DNA of 51,654 nucleotides from Lentisphaerota bacterium (lineage in GTDB: Bacteria > Verrucomicrobiota > Kiritimatiellia > RFP12 > UBA1067). Position 1 is the stretch's first letter; every line of letters starts with the position of its first letter. Below, in pieces: positions 1 to 14,793 of the stretch. Location of the stretch: NCBI GenBank assembly GCA_015061665.1, contig SUWC01000014.1, positions 1 to 51,654 of the forward strand, written 5' to 3'. The notes beneath the pieces are model-generated. The model had not been told where the DNA came from, ran no database searches, and worked only from the letters and a program-made list of their open reading frames with translations. The position numbers and the translations under genes were made by a program.

Positions 1-785
1 CAATGCCGTCTTCGCGCGTCGGCTTGACGCCTGCGACTGCATATAGCATCGCACCTCTTTTCACCTTTCCGGCCTTGTCGTATTCACCGCGAACCTCGAA
101 AACGCCGTCCTTGTCGGCCTTGGGCTTGCCGTCCACGCCGAAATACGACTCTCGCGTCACATTGCCGTCCGCATCGTATTCATCGCGTACTTCCGCAATG
201 CCGTCTTCGCGCGTCGGCTTGACGCCTGTGACTGCATATATCACCGCACTTCTTATCATCTTTCTGGCATTATCGTATTCCCTACGAACCTCGAAAACGC
301 CGTCCTTGTCGGCCTTGGGCTTCCCATCCACGCCGAAATACGACTCTCGCGTCACATTGCCGTCCGCATCGTATTCATCGCGTATTTCCGCAATGCCGTC
401 TTCACGCGTCGGCTTGACGCCTGCAACTACATATATATCCGTATACCGCTTTATTTTCCCGTCCTTATCGCATTCCATCCGAACCTCGAAAACGCCGTCC
501 TTGTCGGCCTTGGGTCTTCCATCCAAGCCGAAAAAAGACAGCTTCGCCACATTGCCGTTCTCGTTGAATTCAGTGCGTTTTTCCGCAATGCCGTCTTCAC
601 GCGTCGGCTTGACGCCCGCGACTGCATATATCAGTGTGTTCCCTTTCTGCTTTCCATCCTTGCCGTATTCAGTCCGAACCTCGAAAATGCCGTCTTTGTC
701 GGCCTCGGGTTTCCCGTCCACGCCGAAATACGACTCTCGCGTCACATTGCCGTCAGCGTCGTATTCGCAACGCGTTTCCGCAACC
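1..785 (-). repeat. Tandem 195-bp coding repeats
   Basis: The same junction word recurs at 3, 198, 393 and 588, exactly 195 bp apart. Two of the units (roughly 1-200 and 200-395) are nearly identical in DNA, while the unit around 400-590 has diverged more. This pattern fits recent unit duplication or gene conversion inside the gene. Confidence 0.9.
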
Positions 786-844
786 CCAGAATTGCAGATG
801 AGCAACGCAACCAAAAAAGCGCCTGCTATGTTAATTCTTGCCAT
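1..844 (-). CDS. Secreted 65-residue-repeat protein, C-terminus beyond window
   Basis: The gene starts at the ATG at 844, six bases after a GGAGG ribosome binding site (850-854), and is still open at the left edge. The first 22 or so residues (MARINIAGAFLVALLICNSG then VAE) form a signal peptide. The rest is a tandem array of 65-residue units containing YDADGNVTRESYFGVDGKP, then KDGVFEVR, then GVKPTREDGIAE. Units recur every 195 bp without indels, so the array is in frame throughout. The unit style (YD..GN, YF..DGKP) recalls the short beta repeats of RHS/YD-like and other surface proteins, but I cannot assign a named family. It is probably exported and rich in beta hairpins (inference). It has its own promoter and a long structured leader upstream. 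Total length is unknown because the end is missing. Confidence 0.85.
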   Translation of the reverse strand, partial: MARINIAGAFLVALLICNSGVAETRCEYDADGNVTRESYFGVDGKPEADKDGIFEVRTEYGKDGKQKGNTLIYAVAGVKPTREDGIAEKRTEFNENGNVAKLSFFGLDGRPKADKDGVFEVRMECDKDGKIKRYTDIYVVAGVKPTREDGIAEIRDEYDADGNVTRESYFGVDGKPKADKDGVFEVRREYDNARKMIRSAVIYAVTGVKPTREDGIAEVRDEYDADGNVTRESYFGVDGKPKADKDGVFEVRGEYDKAGKVKRGAMLYAVAGVKPTREDGI

Positions 845-1204
845 TGACACCTCCATTACTCCGCATTTTTCATCTCGGCATCACCACCCCTGCGGCACGG
901 GACAGCTCGGCCTCGTCTCCCTCGGGCTTGCGCCCTGGCAGACACCGGAAAAGGCGGAAAACGGAAACCTCCTCCGGTGCATCGCAAGAGGCGCCTGAGA
1001 GAGCCCGTAAAGATACACCGAAGGAGGTGAAACTGCAGTACGAGGGCAGTTACCCTTCTTTTGCGTCTTTCCGGTGAAGTTTCTCAGGCTTTCATCCGAC
1101 GCGTCCCATGTCCGCAGGGATGGCGGCGCGCTCGGTGATCGCGCCCTACCGTTCCCCGCACGGGAAATCTGTTTTGCCGACGAGGAGACTTGCTCCCCGA
1201 CTGC
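845..1204 (-). ncRNA. Long structured 5' leader of the repeat-protein gene (possible cis-regulatory RNA)
   Basis: About 360 nt separate a strong promoter from the ATG at 844, with no gene between. Read on the minus strand, the leader can form several hairpins: a 7-bp stem at 1181-1199, an inverted repeat at 1152-1166, a perfect 6-bp GC stem at 1125-1145, and a GGGC-GCAA-GCCC hairpin with a GNRA loop at 924-935. A long-range 8-bp pairing joins 1082-1089 to 993-1000 and encloses an AACTGC/GCAGTT hairpin. I do not recognise the class. It could be a riboswitch-like leader or an independent small RNA. The strand is chosen from the promoter. Confidence 0.45.
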
Positions 1205-1210
1205 GCCAAT

Positions 1211-1219
1211 ATTATAGCA
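1211..1219 (-). promoter_or_regulatory. Extended -10 promoter TGCTATAAT
   Basis: The minus strand reads TTGCTATAAT, a consensus -10 with the TGn extension. No good -35 is visible, as is usual for extended -10 promoters. Transcription would begin near 1204 and read through the leader into the repeat-protein gene. Confidence 0.6.
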
Positions 1220-1354
1220 AAAAATCGGACCTGCGGACGAAAAATTCTGCGCTGAGCGGAAAATTCCGCCCGCAGGCCTATCCGGGCTCTCTCAGCCGGA
1301 CACTCCTTGTGAGCATACTACTATACGAGCAACCGCGGCAAATCTGACAAGAGA

Positions 1355-1386
1355 AGTTGAAAGGTTGAATAGTTGAACGGTTGAAA
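1355..1386. repeat. Four tandem copies of an 8-mer (RGTTGAAN)
   Basis: The four units are AGTTGAAA, GGTTGAAT, AGTTGAAC and GGTTGAAA, in perfect register. It is non-coding and its function is unknown. Confidence 0.85.
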
Positions 1387-1446
1387 GCATGATGCTGCAC
1401 GTGACTATGAATATACATTGATGCCAATTGAAATACAACTACATCC

Positions 1447-1469
1447 GTTCCGTCGCGGAGCGACGGAAC
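1447..1469. repeat. Perfect 10-bp inverted repeat, 3-nt loop
   Basis: GTTCCGTCGC and GCGACGGAAC flank GGA. The hairpin would be very stable in either RNA orientation. No T-run follows on either side, so it resembles a REP-type palindrome more than an intrinsic terminator. It lies downstream of the sigma-factor gene. Confidence 0.75.
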
Positions 1470-1569
1470 CCCCTGTAGAGCACAGGCGCGACAGAACCAC
1501 CTGCGGCCGGCACAGCAGTCGGCCCTCCCGGGAATATGTCACCTATGAATCAAGGAGAGCCCCACAAGC

Positions 1570-1609
1570 AAAACACTGCAAAGAAGGTCAGACCTGCCGT
1601 GCAATGTTT
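1570..1609. repeat. 40-bp palindromic element, copy 1
   Basis: This is a near-perfect palindrome centred on AGGTCAGACCT. A second copy at 33761-33800 matches at 36 of 40 positions. Here it spans the 3' end of the sigma-factor gene, supplying its last codons and its TGA stop. It may be a small dispersed element or a bidirectional terminator. Confidence 0.8.
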
Positions 1610-2214
1610 GGAGCATCCATTTCGGCAAGCACCTGCGCAACCGCCTCTCGGAGCCTCGCGGTGAGGCGCTTGCGAATCTGGTATAGGTTGTCGCTGGTGA
1701 GGCCGTGGAGCCGCGCAACGGTTTCGGTGTCCTGACCTTCTATGGCACTCGCGACAAACGCCGCGAAGTGCTCCGGACGCACGTCCGGCTTGATGCGGCG
1801 AAGCGCCTCCTCCATCGCCGCCTGCTGCCACTCGCGCTCCTCGAAGTCTTCGTCCTCGGCTGAAGCGGCGGATTTCGCCTCTTCCCAGAAGGCGGACTTT
1901 AGCTCTGCGTCGCGTTTCCCGGACCGCAGCCTGTCGTTGACCCGCCAATGGACGAGTCCGGACAGATACGACCTGAAGCGCCCCTTCGCGCGGTCGTATT
2001 CAAACGTCGGCAAGTTGCGCGCGAGATCTGCGAAGACGGTCTGCACGATGTCGTCCGCATCGGAGTCGTTTAGTCCCTTCGATCGCGCAATCGAGAATAC
2101 GAATCCGGCGTAGAGGTCGAAGAGCCTCTGCCACGCCGCCTCGTTTTCAGTGTTTGCGACGGCCCTCAGCACGCTGGAGCGCGTCGATTCGTTGTTGAAG
2201 TGCCTGTAGATCAT
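1588..2214 (-). CDS. ECF-type RNA polymerase sigma factor
   Basis: A 208-residue sigma-70 family protein. Region 2 is visible at about residues 25-100 (FDLYAGFVFSIARSKGL, then DADDIVQTVFADLARNL). Region 4, at about residues 150-195, has the helix-turn-helix LTSDNLYQIRKRLTARLRE. The start at 2214 (MIYRHFNN) is chosen because the longer open frame upstream overlaps the kinase and has unrelated composition. It lies 23 bp behind the kinase gene, so the two are probably co-transcribed. Sigma factors next to membrane Ser/Thr kinases are common in PVC bacteria, where kinase signalling is thought to control the sigma factor. That link is inferred here. No anti-sigma factor is present. The final codons fall inside a palindromic repeat. 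Confidence 0.85.
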   Translation of the reverse strand: MIYRHFNNESTRSSVLRAVANTENEAAWQRLFDLYAGFVFSIARSKGLNDSDADDIVQTVFADLARNLPTFEYDRAKGRFRSYLSGLVHWRVNDRLRSGKRDAELKSAFWEEAKSAASAEDEDFEEREWQQAAMEEALRRIKPDVRPEHFAAFVASAIEGQDTETVARLHGLTSDNLYQIRKRLTARLREAVAQVLAEMDAPNIARQV

Positions 2215-2237
2215 TTTCCGTCTGCTTTCGATTGTTC

Positions 2238-3725
2238 CTAATACGACCAGCCGCCTTCGATGCGGATAGATTGTTCGTCCCCGAAATCTCCTCCCAATTC
2301 GGCCCAGGTACGATCCGGCCTCCACCCTTCCTCCCCAAATATCATGCCACCGATCTCAAATATCTGTTTCTCAAAGGCCATCCCTTCTTTAAGAAGTTTC
2401 TGCGCGGACGCGAGTTGCTCCTCCACGGTCTGGCGTGTGGAACCATCTACTGTTTTGGTTGCTGTTTCAAAGTTCTTCGCCAGCCGATAAAACCTCACCA
2501 AGAGGCTTCTCATCTGTGTCCTCAACTTTAAAAGCTCGATCTGAACCTTGCTCAGGTTTTCTTTCCCGCTTCCATCACGAGCGTCATCAATTTTATCTTG
2601 CAAAGCGGCGCACAGTCTCCCGCTGACCCTGTAAACATTCAGCGCCTCGTCTGTGGCGACTTTAAACCAATCGTTTGCTTTCTGGATATAATTCGCCAGT
2701 TTCACTTGATCCTGAAAATCCCTAATGGGCCTGAGTTCCGCAGACTGTTTGGCGATTTCATCCTTCGCCCGTCGGATGACATTGATGGATGACGCAACGA
2801 TTAAGACGCCACCGACCAGAATCAGTGCGAGTGCGACTTTAGCAACACGCGACCCGACAATGGCCAAAACCGCCATCTTCCGGCGAAGGTTTTTAAGGTC
2901 TTTGAGCAACGCCTTGGCGGACTGATAGCGGCGGGAGGGCGTGGGATCGGTCGCCTTGTTTAGGATGCGCCACCATGCGGGGAAAAGCGGCGCGCCCGTA
3001 TCGGCCTCCAGCGCGGGGCCCTTGTCTATGTCCTCGATCTGACGTCCGAAACTTGCGGCCTTGAGCGTGAGACCAAGGCTGTAAACGTCGCTCGCGGCGT
3101 CCGTAAACTTCTCGGGCGGAACATATCCAGGCGTCCCGACGAGCGACGCCGCCTCGGACTCCTCTACGACGAGGCCTGGATCGGAAAGTACGGGCTTCCC
3201 ATTCACATAGAGCACGTTCGCAGGCTTGATGTCGCGATGAAGGAGATGGTGCCTCTGAAGCGCGGCAAGCCCCTTCGAAAGTGAGATGGCTAGATTGACG
3301 CATTCCTTCAAGGGAAGCGCCTTCTCACCCCTGATGACGCTGGCAAGGGTCTTCGGACGGTAATCCGCCGCCGATTCGGAGTCGCCGCCGAATTCGTTGT
3401 CCGCGAGGTCCATCACCGCATAGAAGCCCCAGTCAGTTTCGACGAGGTCCCGCATTCGGACGAGTCCTTCCTGTGACGGGATCGCGCGATAGAGCTTCGC
3501 ACCGCGCAGTTCGCGCGAATAGCGTTCGGGATCGACGGCATCGCGTCGGCAAACCTTTACTGCCGCACGCTCGCCGTCTGGGGCGACGGCAAGATAGACC
3601 ACGCCGTACGCGCCGCGGCCGATCTCCCGCTCGAGCCACCAGCTCCCGCAGGAGAACATCCGAGAACTGTTACGAGTCACAAGGTTTCTTGGCAAAATTG
3701 CATCATCGGCATCTATTTTACACAT
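2238..3725 (-). CDS. Membrane Ser/Thr protein kinase (Hanks type)
   Basis: A 495-residue protein. The kinase domain covers about residues 28-280: glycine loop GRGAYGVVY (36-44), ATP-binding lysine in AAVKV (K57), catalytic HRDIKPAN (D165), and PPE of the P+1 region near 203. The metal-binding DFG is replaced by DPG (SDPGLV, 182-184). The aspartate is kept, so activity is possible. A single transmembrane helix lies at about 286-312, followed by a helical, coiled-coil-prone extracytoplasmic part with no recognised sensor domain. The ATG at 3725 overlaps the end of the radical SAM gene by 13 bp and has an AAAGG site upstream, which suggests coupled translation. A later ATG at 3659 lacks a ribosome binding site. 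The kinase probably acts with the sigma factor encoded next (inference). Confidence 0.9.
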   Translation of the reverse strand: MCKIDADDAILPRNLVTRNSSRMFSCGSWWLEREIGRGAYGVVYLAVAPDGERAAVKVCRRDAVDPERYSRELRGAKLYRAIPSQEGLVRMRDLVETDWGFYAVMDLADNEFGGDSESAADYRPKTLASVIRGEKALPLKECVNLAISLSKGLAALQRHHLLHRDIKPANVLYVNGKPVLSDPGLVVEESEAASLVGTPGYVPPEKFTDAASDVYSLGLTLKAASFGRQIEDIDKGPALEADTGAPLFPAWWRILNKATDPTPSRRYQSAKALLKDLKNLRRKMAVLAIVGSRVAKVALALILVGGVLIVASSINVIRRAKDEIAKQSAELRPIRDFQDQVKLANYIQKANDWFKVATDEALNVYRVSGRLCAALQDKIDDARDGSGKENLSKVQIELLKLRTQMRSLLVRFYRLAKNFETATKTVDGSTRQTVEEQLASAQKLLKEGMAFEKQIFEIGGMIFGEEGWRPDRTWAELGGDFGDEQSIRIEGGWSY

Positions 3726-5305
3726 CTTTTGCCTTTCGTTGAATTTTCACGCGCCATGCGGCGCTGCTTCGCCTTCCACCACGAAGCGGGCCTGTCGAGT
3801 CCGCGCCCTTCCATGAAATTGTAGAGCGCGAGATTAAGGACCTTGCCGATGCGGTCCCAGTCAGGCGCGCCAGGCTCGTCGAACGGTATCTCGTTGACCG
3901 CGAAGGTGCGCCCCTTCCTGCGCTTCGGGGGCAGCGGGACAATTCCGAACTCCTCGGGCGACCTTGCGACCGGCGAGTGGCACGTCAGCGCGAAGCGGTG
4001 CCAGAAGGCGCTCTGGACGAGTCCGTCGGCAACTAGTCCGCGAACGTAGTCCAGCGCTCCCATCGCCTCTGCTTCGGTCTCCGTCGGAAAGCCGTACATG
4101 AGATATGCGTGGACCATTATTCCGGCCGACTTGAAGTTGCGCATCGCCGCGCGCGCGCTCGCAAGCGTTATGCCCTTGTTCATCAGGGCGAGAAGCCTGT
4201 CGTCGGCGCATTCGAGTCCGCCCGTCACGGCGATGCAGCCCGCCTTCGCCATCAGGCGGCACATCTCGCGCGTGTAGCTTTTGTCGAAGCGGATGTTGCC
4301 CCACCATTCGCACTTCAGTCCGCGCCGCAGTATCTCATCGCAGACGCGCCGGACGAGCGCAGGCGGCATGGCCTCGTCGACGAAGTGGAAGCCGCCGCCC
4401 AGTTTCTCCATCGCGTCGACGATCTCGTTCGCGGCAGGCTGCTCGAAGCAGTTTATGTAGGGGAGTATCACGTCGCAGAAAGCGCATTTGTGCCAGTAGC
4501 ACCCGCGCGCCATCTGGAGCTTGCGCCAGCGTCCGACGCTCCACAGTCGGTGCATCGGGTTTTCCGTCTCGACGACGTCGAAGTACTCGCTCCAGTAGAC
4601 GCCGGAGTAGTCGGGGCACACAAACGGCGGCGGTTCTGACGCGGACCTGCCGTCGGACACGACGCGCTCCATCGGCGCGTAGCCTTCGTCGAACAGGAAC
4701 TCGTCAAAGTACTTCCGGGGGCGCGGATCGTCCATCTCGCGCAGCTCCGTGGAGACATATCCCCCGCCGAGGACGAGCTTTACGCCATTGCAGTTGCGTC
4801 TGATCCAGCGCGCGATCTTGAACGCGCCGACGACGGTGCCGGGGAAGGGACACGTTACGCCGACGATGTCGGGGCGCGTTTCGTCCATCGCCTCCGCAAG
4901 CCTGCGCTCCAGCGGAGCATCCATTACGCCGCGTCTGCGGACAAGCCGCTCGACCTCGCCGAAGTCCGACGCCGCCGCGCCTATGCGCTCGGCATAGCGC
5001 GAGAAGCCGAATCCGGGGTCCACGTTGTCGCGGATCCAGATCGCGAGCTCGTCGATGTACGCGCTTGCGTCAACCTTCGCCTCTGGCGGTGCGTCGCCGG
5101 AAAGAAGCTCCAGCAGTTCGTCCGCATCGTCGCCTCCGTGTTCCGTAAGGATGTCGCGAACGACCTTGATGGAGAGGTCGCGCTGCTCCACCGCGTAGCC
5201 GCGGGAGCGGAGGTACCCCGCGAGGTGCATCGTCGCGGGATACGGCGTGTTCGTCTGGACGAACGGCGGCGTCAGCAGGAGAAGTCGGTGACCTTTCCTC
5301 TTCAT
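3713..5305 (-). CDS. B12-binding-type radical SAM protein
   Basis: A 530-residue protein. The N-terminal part (about 7-220) resembles a cobalamin-binding Rossmann domain (RLLLLTPPFVQTNTPYP, then PDIVGVTCPFPGT, then LVLGGGYVSTE) but has no DxHxxG motif, so any B12 would bind without a histidine ligand. The radical SAM core follows with ARGCYWHKCAFCD, giving cysteines 269, 274 and 277 in a C-x4-C-x2-C spacing seen in this subgroup instead of C-x3-C-x2-C. The substrate is unknown. Many relatives are methylases or rearrangement enzymes acting on lipids, peptides or natural products. It starts 3 bp after the yejE-like gene ends and overlaps the kinase gene, so it sits in the middle of an operon joining peptide uptake and signalling. 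Confidence 0.85.
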   Translation of the reverse strand: MKRKGHRLLLLTPPFVQTNTPYPATMHLAGYLRSRGYAVEQRDLSIKVVRDILTEHGGDDADELLELLSGDAPPEAKVDASAYIDELAIWIRDNVDPGFGFSRYAERIGAAASDFGEVERLVRRRGVMDAPLERRLAEAMDETRPDIVGVTCPFPGTVVGAFKIARWIRRNCNGVKLVLGGGYVSTELREMDDPRPRKYFDEFLFDEGYAPMERVVSDGRSASEPPPFVCPDYSGVYWSEYFDVVETENPMHRLWSVGRWRKLQMARGCYWHKCAFCDVILPYINCFEQPAANEIVDAMEKLGGGFHFVDEAMPPALVRRVCDEILRRGLKCEWWGNIRFDKSYTREMCRLMAKAGCIAVTGGLECADDRLLALMNKGITLASARAAMRNFKSAGIMVHAYLMYGFPTETEAEAMGALDYVRGLVADGLVQSAFWHRFALTCHSPVARSPEEFGIVPLPPKRRKGRTFAVNEIPFDEPGAPDWDRIGKVLNLALYNFMEGRGLDRPASWWKAKQRRMARENSTKGKRCVK

Positions 5306-5308
5306 GCG

Positions 5309-6472
5309 CTATTCCAGGCGGGAGCGCTGGCGCGGGTCGAACGCATCGCGCAGCCCTTCGCCGACAAGAACGGTCAGCAGCATGACGACGAATAGCGCGA
5401 GCGCGGGGAAGAGGATGAGCCACCATGCCCAGCGGAACTGCTGCGCCTCCTGCATCAGCTCTCCGCAGCTCGGCGTCATCGGAGGGAGCCCGAAGCCGAG
5501 GAAGTCGAGGGCCGCGAGCGATCCGATCGCGCCCATGAGCAGGAACGGGAAGAGCGTTATGAGAGGAGTCAGCGCATTGGGCAGGATGTGCGAGAATATG
5601 ATTCGCGCGGCGGAGAATCCCTGGCATTTCGCCGCCTCGACGAACGTGCGCGACCTCAGTCGGAGGAACTCGGCGCGCATGTAGTAGCTAACGGCGATCC
5701 AGTTGAATATTCCGTAGCAGATCAGAAGAACCGTGAAGCTGCGACCGACGGTCGAGCCGATGAAGATCATGACGTAGAGGAACGGCATCGCCGACCATAT
5801 TTCCGTGAAGCGCTGGCACATGATGTCCGTCGCACCTCCGAAATAGCCCTCTATCGCGCCGATGACGAGCCCGAGGAACATCGCCCAGAACGCGAGGACG
5901 AGCCCGAAGACGAGCGCGATGCGCATTCCGTGGACCACGCGCGAATAGACGTCGTGTCCGCCGGCGTCGATGCCGAACGGATGCTCGCGGCACGGGCGGA
6001 ACGGGAAGCTGATCTCAAGCGGAGGGAGCTCGGTCTCAGTCACAGCAGGAGGCTGAAGGGGCTCGAAGTAGACGCGCGCATGAGACGCGCCGACCTTGAC
6101 GGACACGTCGTAGTCCTTGGAGAACGCCTCGCGGGCGGACGACGCGAAGTCGGCGCCCGACGACTTGCACGAGGCGGCAAGCTCCTCGACCTTGGCGCGG
6201 ACGTCTTCCGGCCCCTCGAATTCCTGAACCGAGCCGTCGAAAGACAGGTTGCATCGGGCCGTCTTTATGTCGTACGTCTTCACTATCTCGGGCTTGCGGT
6301 ACTTCTCAAGCGTCGCGGTATCGACGACGGCGCGCGGGTCGCACGGGCATACGAAGTCGGCAAGCATGCAGAAGACGAAGATCGCGCAGAGCCCGAGGAG
6401 GGACCACCATGCGCGGCGGATGCGCCTGAAGGAGCGCCAGCGTTTCTTTGCGAGGGGCGATATGCTGAACAT
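5309..6472 (-). CDS. yejE: YejE-like peptide ABC transporter permease
   Basis: A 387-residue inner-membrane permease of the oligopeptide/microcin C type. The N-terminus (SPLAKKRWRSFRRIRRAWWS) and the C-terminal block (ALDFLGFGLPPMTPSCGEL) match the YejE pattern. A first TM helix at about 24-42 is followed by a periplasmic insert of roughly 110 residues, then five further TM helices. The EAA loop is EAAKCQGFSAARIIFSHILP. It pairs with the YejB-like permease, whose stop lies 12 bp upstream. No ATPase (YejF-like) or solute-binding protein (YejA-like) is present in the window, so these must be encoded elsewhere or the transporter borrows them. The gene symbol is given by similarity of pattern only. 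Confidence 0.85.
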   Translation of the reverse strand: MFSISPLAKKRWRSFRRIRRAWWSLLGLCAIFVFCMLADFVCPCDPRAVVDTATLEKYRKPEIVKTYDIKTARCNLSFDGSVQEFEGPEDVRAKVEELAASCKSSGADFASSAREAFSKDYDVSVKVGASHARVYFEPLQPPAVTETELPPLEISFPFRPCREHPFGIDAGGHDVYSRVVHGMRIALVFGLVLAFWAMFLGLVIGAIEGYFGGATDIMCQRFTEIWSAMPFLYVMIFIGSTVGRSFTVLLICYGIFNWIAVSYYMRAEFLRLRSRTFVEAAKCQGFSAARIIFSHILPNALTPLITLFPFLLMGAIGSLAALDFLGFGLPPMTPSCGELMQEAQQFRWAWWLILFPALALFVVMLLTVLVGEGLRDAFDPRQRSRLE

Positions 6473-6484
6473 CGGCGTGTCTCC

Positions 6485-7543
6485 TTATTTCTTCGAGAAG
6501 TCGATCCTCGGGTCGATTACCATGTAAAGGACGTCGGAAATCAGGTTTCCGACGAGCTGGAAGCTTGCGGTGAGCGCGAGCAGCGCGAGGAAGACGGCGT
6601 AGTCGCGTCCGATGAGGGCGTCCCAGGAGAGACGCCCCATGCCGGGGATCTCGAAGATCGTCTCGATGATGATGGATCCCGCGAAGAGGAGCCCGATCAT
6701 CGAGCCCAGGCCCGTCGCGACGGGGATGAGCGCGTTGCGGAAGGCGTGGAGCCAGATGGCGCGCATGCGCGTGCCGCCCTTCGCTATGACCGTGCGGACG
6801 TAGTCCGAGGCGATCTGGTCCAGAAGCGAGTTCTTCATGAGAAGCGTCAGCATCGCGAACGAACCCGCGACGTAGCAGCAGATCGGAAGGACCATGTGCC
6901 AGGCGCGGTCCGCGAACCACGTCCAGAAGCTCGGGTCGACGTCGAAGTCGCTGGACACGCCTCCAAGAGGGAAGACATTCCACAGTCCATCGACCGTTCC
7001 GCAAAGGAACATCTTGAGCATCATCGCGAAGGCGAAGCTCGGAATCGCGTACGACACGAAGACGACGAAACTGGACACCGCGTCGAACGCCTGCCTGTGG
7101 CGCAGCGCCTTTGCTATCCCGAGCGGAATGCAGATGAGATACGTAAGCAGGAACGACGCGAGGCCGAACCAGATGGAGATCGGGATGCGGCTCTTGATGA
7201 GCTGCCAGGCCGTCTTGTTGGGATAGTCGTAGCTTGGCAGCTTCATTCCCATCCTGTTTACGACGAGCCAGTCGTAGTACTGCCTGTAGATCGGCTTGTC
7301 GAACCCGAACTGGGCCTCGAGCTGCTTTCGGTACTCCTCGCCGATGTGCGCAGCCCCGGCGGCTGACGCGCCCGCGCCTTCGCCAGCGGCACCCTGGGCG
7401 GCCATTCCCTTCATGCGCATCATGCGCATCTCAACCGGCCCTCCGGGCAGGAAGCGGGTCAGCGTAAAGCAAACGATCGTGATCCCGATGAACGTCGGAA
7501 TCACAAGTAGAAGCCTTCGGGCGAGATATGCAAGCCTGTCCAT
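6485..7543 (-). CDS. yejB: YejB-like peptide ABC transporter permease
   Basis: A 352-residue inner-membrane permease and the first gene of the minus-strand operon. It opens with MDRLAYLARRLLLVIPTFIG, typical of DppB/YejB proteins. A periplasmic segment rich in Met, Ala and Gly follows (about 40-75), then FGFDKPIYRQYYDWL. The EAA-like loop precedes FRNALIPVATGLGS, and the protein ends with VIDPRIDFSKK, as in YejB. About six TM helices are expected. It should form the translocation pore with the YejE-like subunit and import short peptides. An extended -10 promoter lies 32 bp upstream of its start, divergent from the DUF2723 operon. Confidence 0.85.
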   Translation of the reverse strand: MDRLAYLARRLLLVIPTFIGITIVCFTLTRFLPGGPVEMRMMRMKGMAAQGAAGEGAGASAAGAAHIGEEYRKQLEAQFGFDKPIYRQYYDWLVVNRMGMKLPSYDYPNKTAWQLIKSRIPISIWFGLASFLLTYLICIPLGIAKALRHRQAFDAVSSFVVFVSYAIPSFAFAMMLKMFLCGTVDGLWNVFPLGGVSSDFDVDPSFWTWFADRAWHMVLPICCYVAGSFAMLTLLMKNSLLDQIASDYVRTVIAKGGTRMRAIWLHAFRNALIPVATGLGSMIGLLFAGSIIIETIFEIPGMGRLSWDALIGRDYAVFLALLALTASFQLVGNLISDVLYMVIDPRIDFSKK

Positions 7544-7574
7544 GGGGGTTCTCCTGCGCTTTCAGAACAATGCT

Positions 7575-7583
7575 ATTATACCA
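7575..7583 (-). promoter_or_regulatory. Extended -10 promoter TGGTATAAT for the yejB operon
   Basis: The minus strand reads TATGGTATAAT, a perfect -10 with the TGn extension, about 32 bp before the yejB-like ATG. A weak -35-like TTGGCC lies 19 bp upstream at 7600-7605. Confidence 0.6.
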
Positions 7584-7639
7584 TAAATCTCCATGAATGG
7601 GCCAAAGTCCCGCAAGGGCAAGCAAACCCACCCGCGTTT

Positions 7640-7648
7640 TGATATAAT
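7640..7648 (+). promoter_or_regulatory. Extended -10 promoter TGATATAAT, near-leaderless start
   Basis: TGATATAAT ends only 11 bp before the ATG at 7660, so the transcript would carry a leader of a few bases and no Shine-Dalgarno site. A second TATAAT at 7654-7659 abuts the ATG but is too close to serve this start. Confidence 0.55.
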
Positions 7649-7659
7649 ATACCTATAAT

Positions 7660-14786
<7,127 letters not shown>

Positions 14787-14793
14787 CAATCGA

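Larger units (their letters stand above)
1220..1569. other. Non-coding stretch with short repeats
   Basis: No convincing gene is present between the promoter at 1211 and the palindrome at 1570. The stretch holds a period-8 tandem repeat (1355-1386), a perfect hairpin (1447-1469) and otherwise unstructured sequence. It separates the end of the yejB-to-sigma operon from the promoter of the next minus-strand gene. Confidence 0.6.

Noticed and set aside
3-998. Long plus-strand open frame of 331 codons at the left edge
   Set aside because: It is antisense to the 65-residue repeat protein, whose minus frame has a signal peptide, a ribosome binding site and protein-like repeats.
993-1110. Glycine-riboswitch-like words on the plus strand (GAGAG, CACCGAAGG, GAAGTTTCTCAGGC)
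   Set aside because: The spacing leaves no room for the P2 hairpin, there is no plus-strand gene downstream for over 6 kb and no plus-strand promoter. The pairing arms are palindromic, so both strands show similar words. A covariance-model search would settle it.
1570-1609. Intrinsic terminator of the sigma-factor operon
   Set aside because: The palindrome overlaps the stop codon and lacks a following T-run. The second copy lies inside a coding region, so a dispersed repeat is more likely, although a terminator role is not excluded.
5588-7366. 592-codon plus-strand open frame
   Set aside because: Its composition is dominated by R, E, D and A. It is an antisense shadow of the yejB/yejE-like genes, which have clear family motifs.
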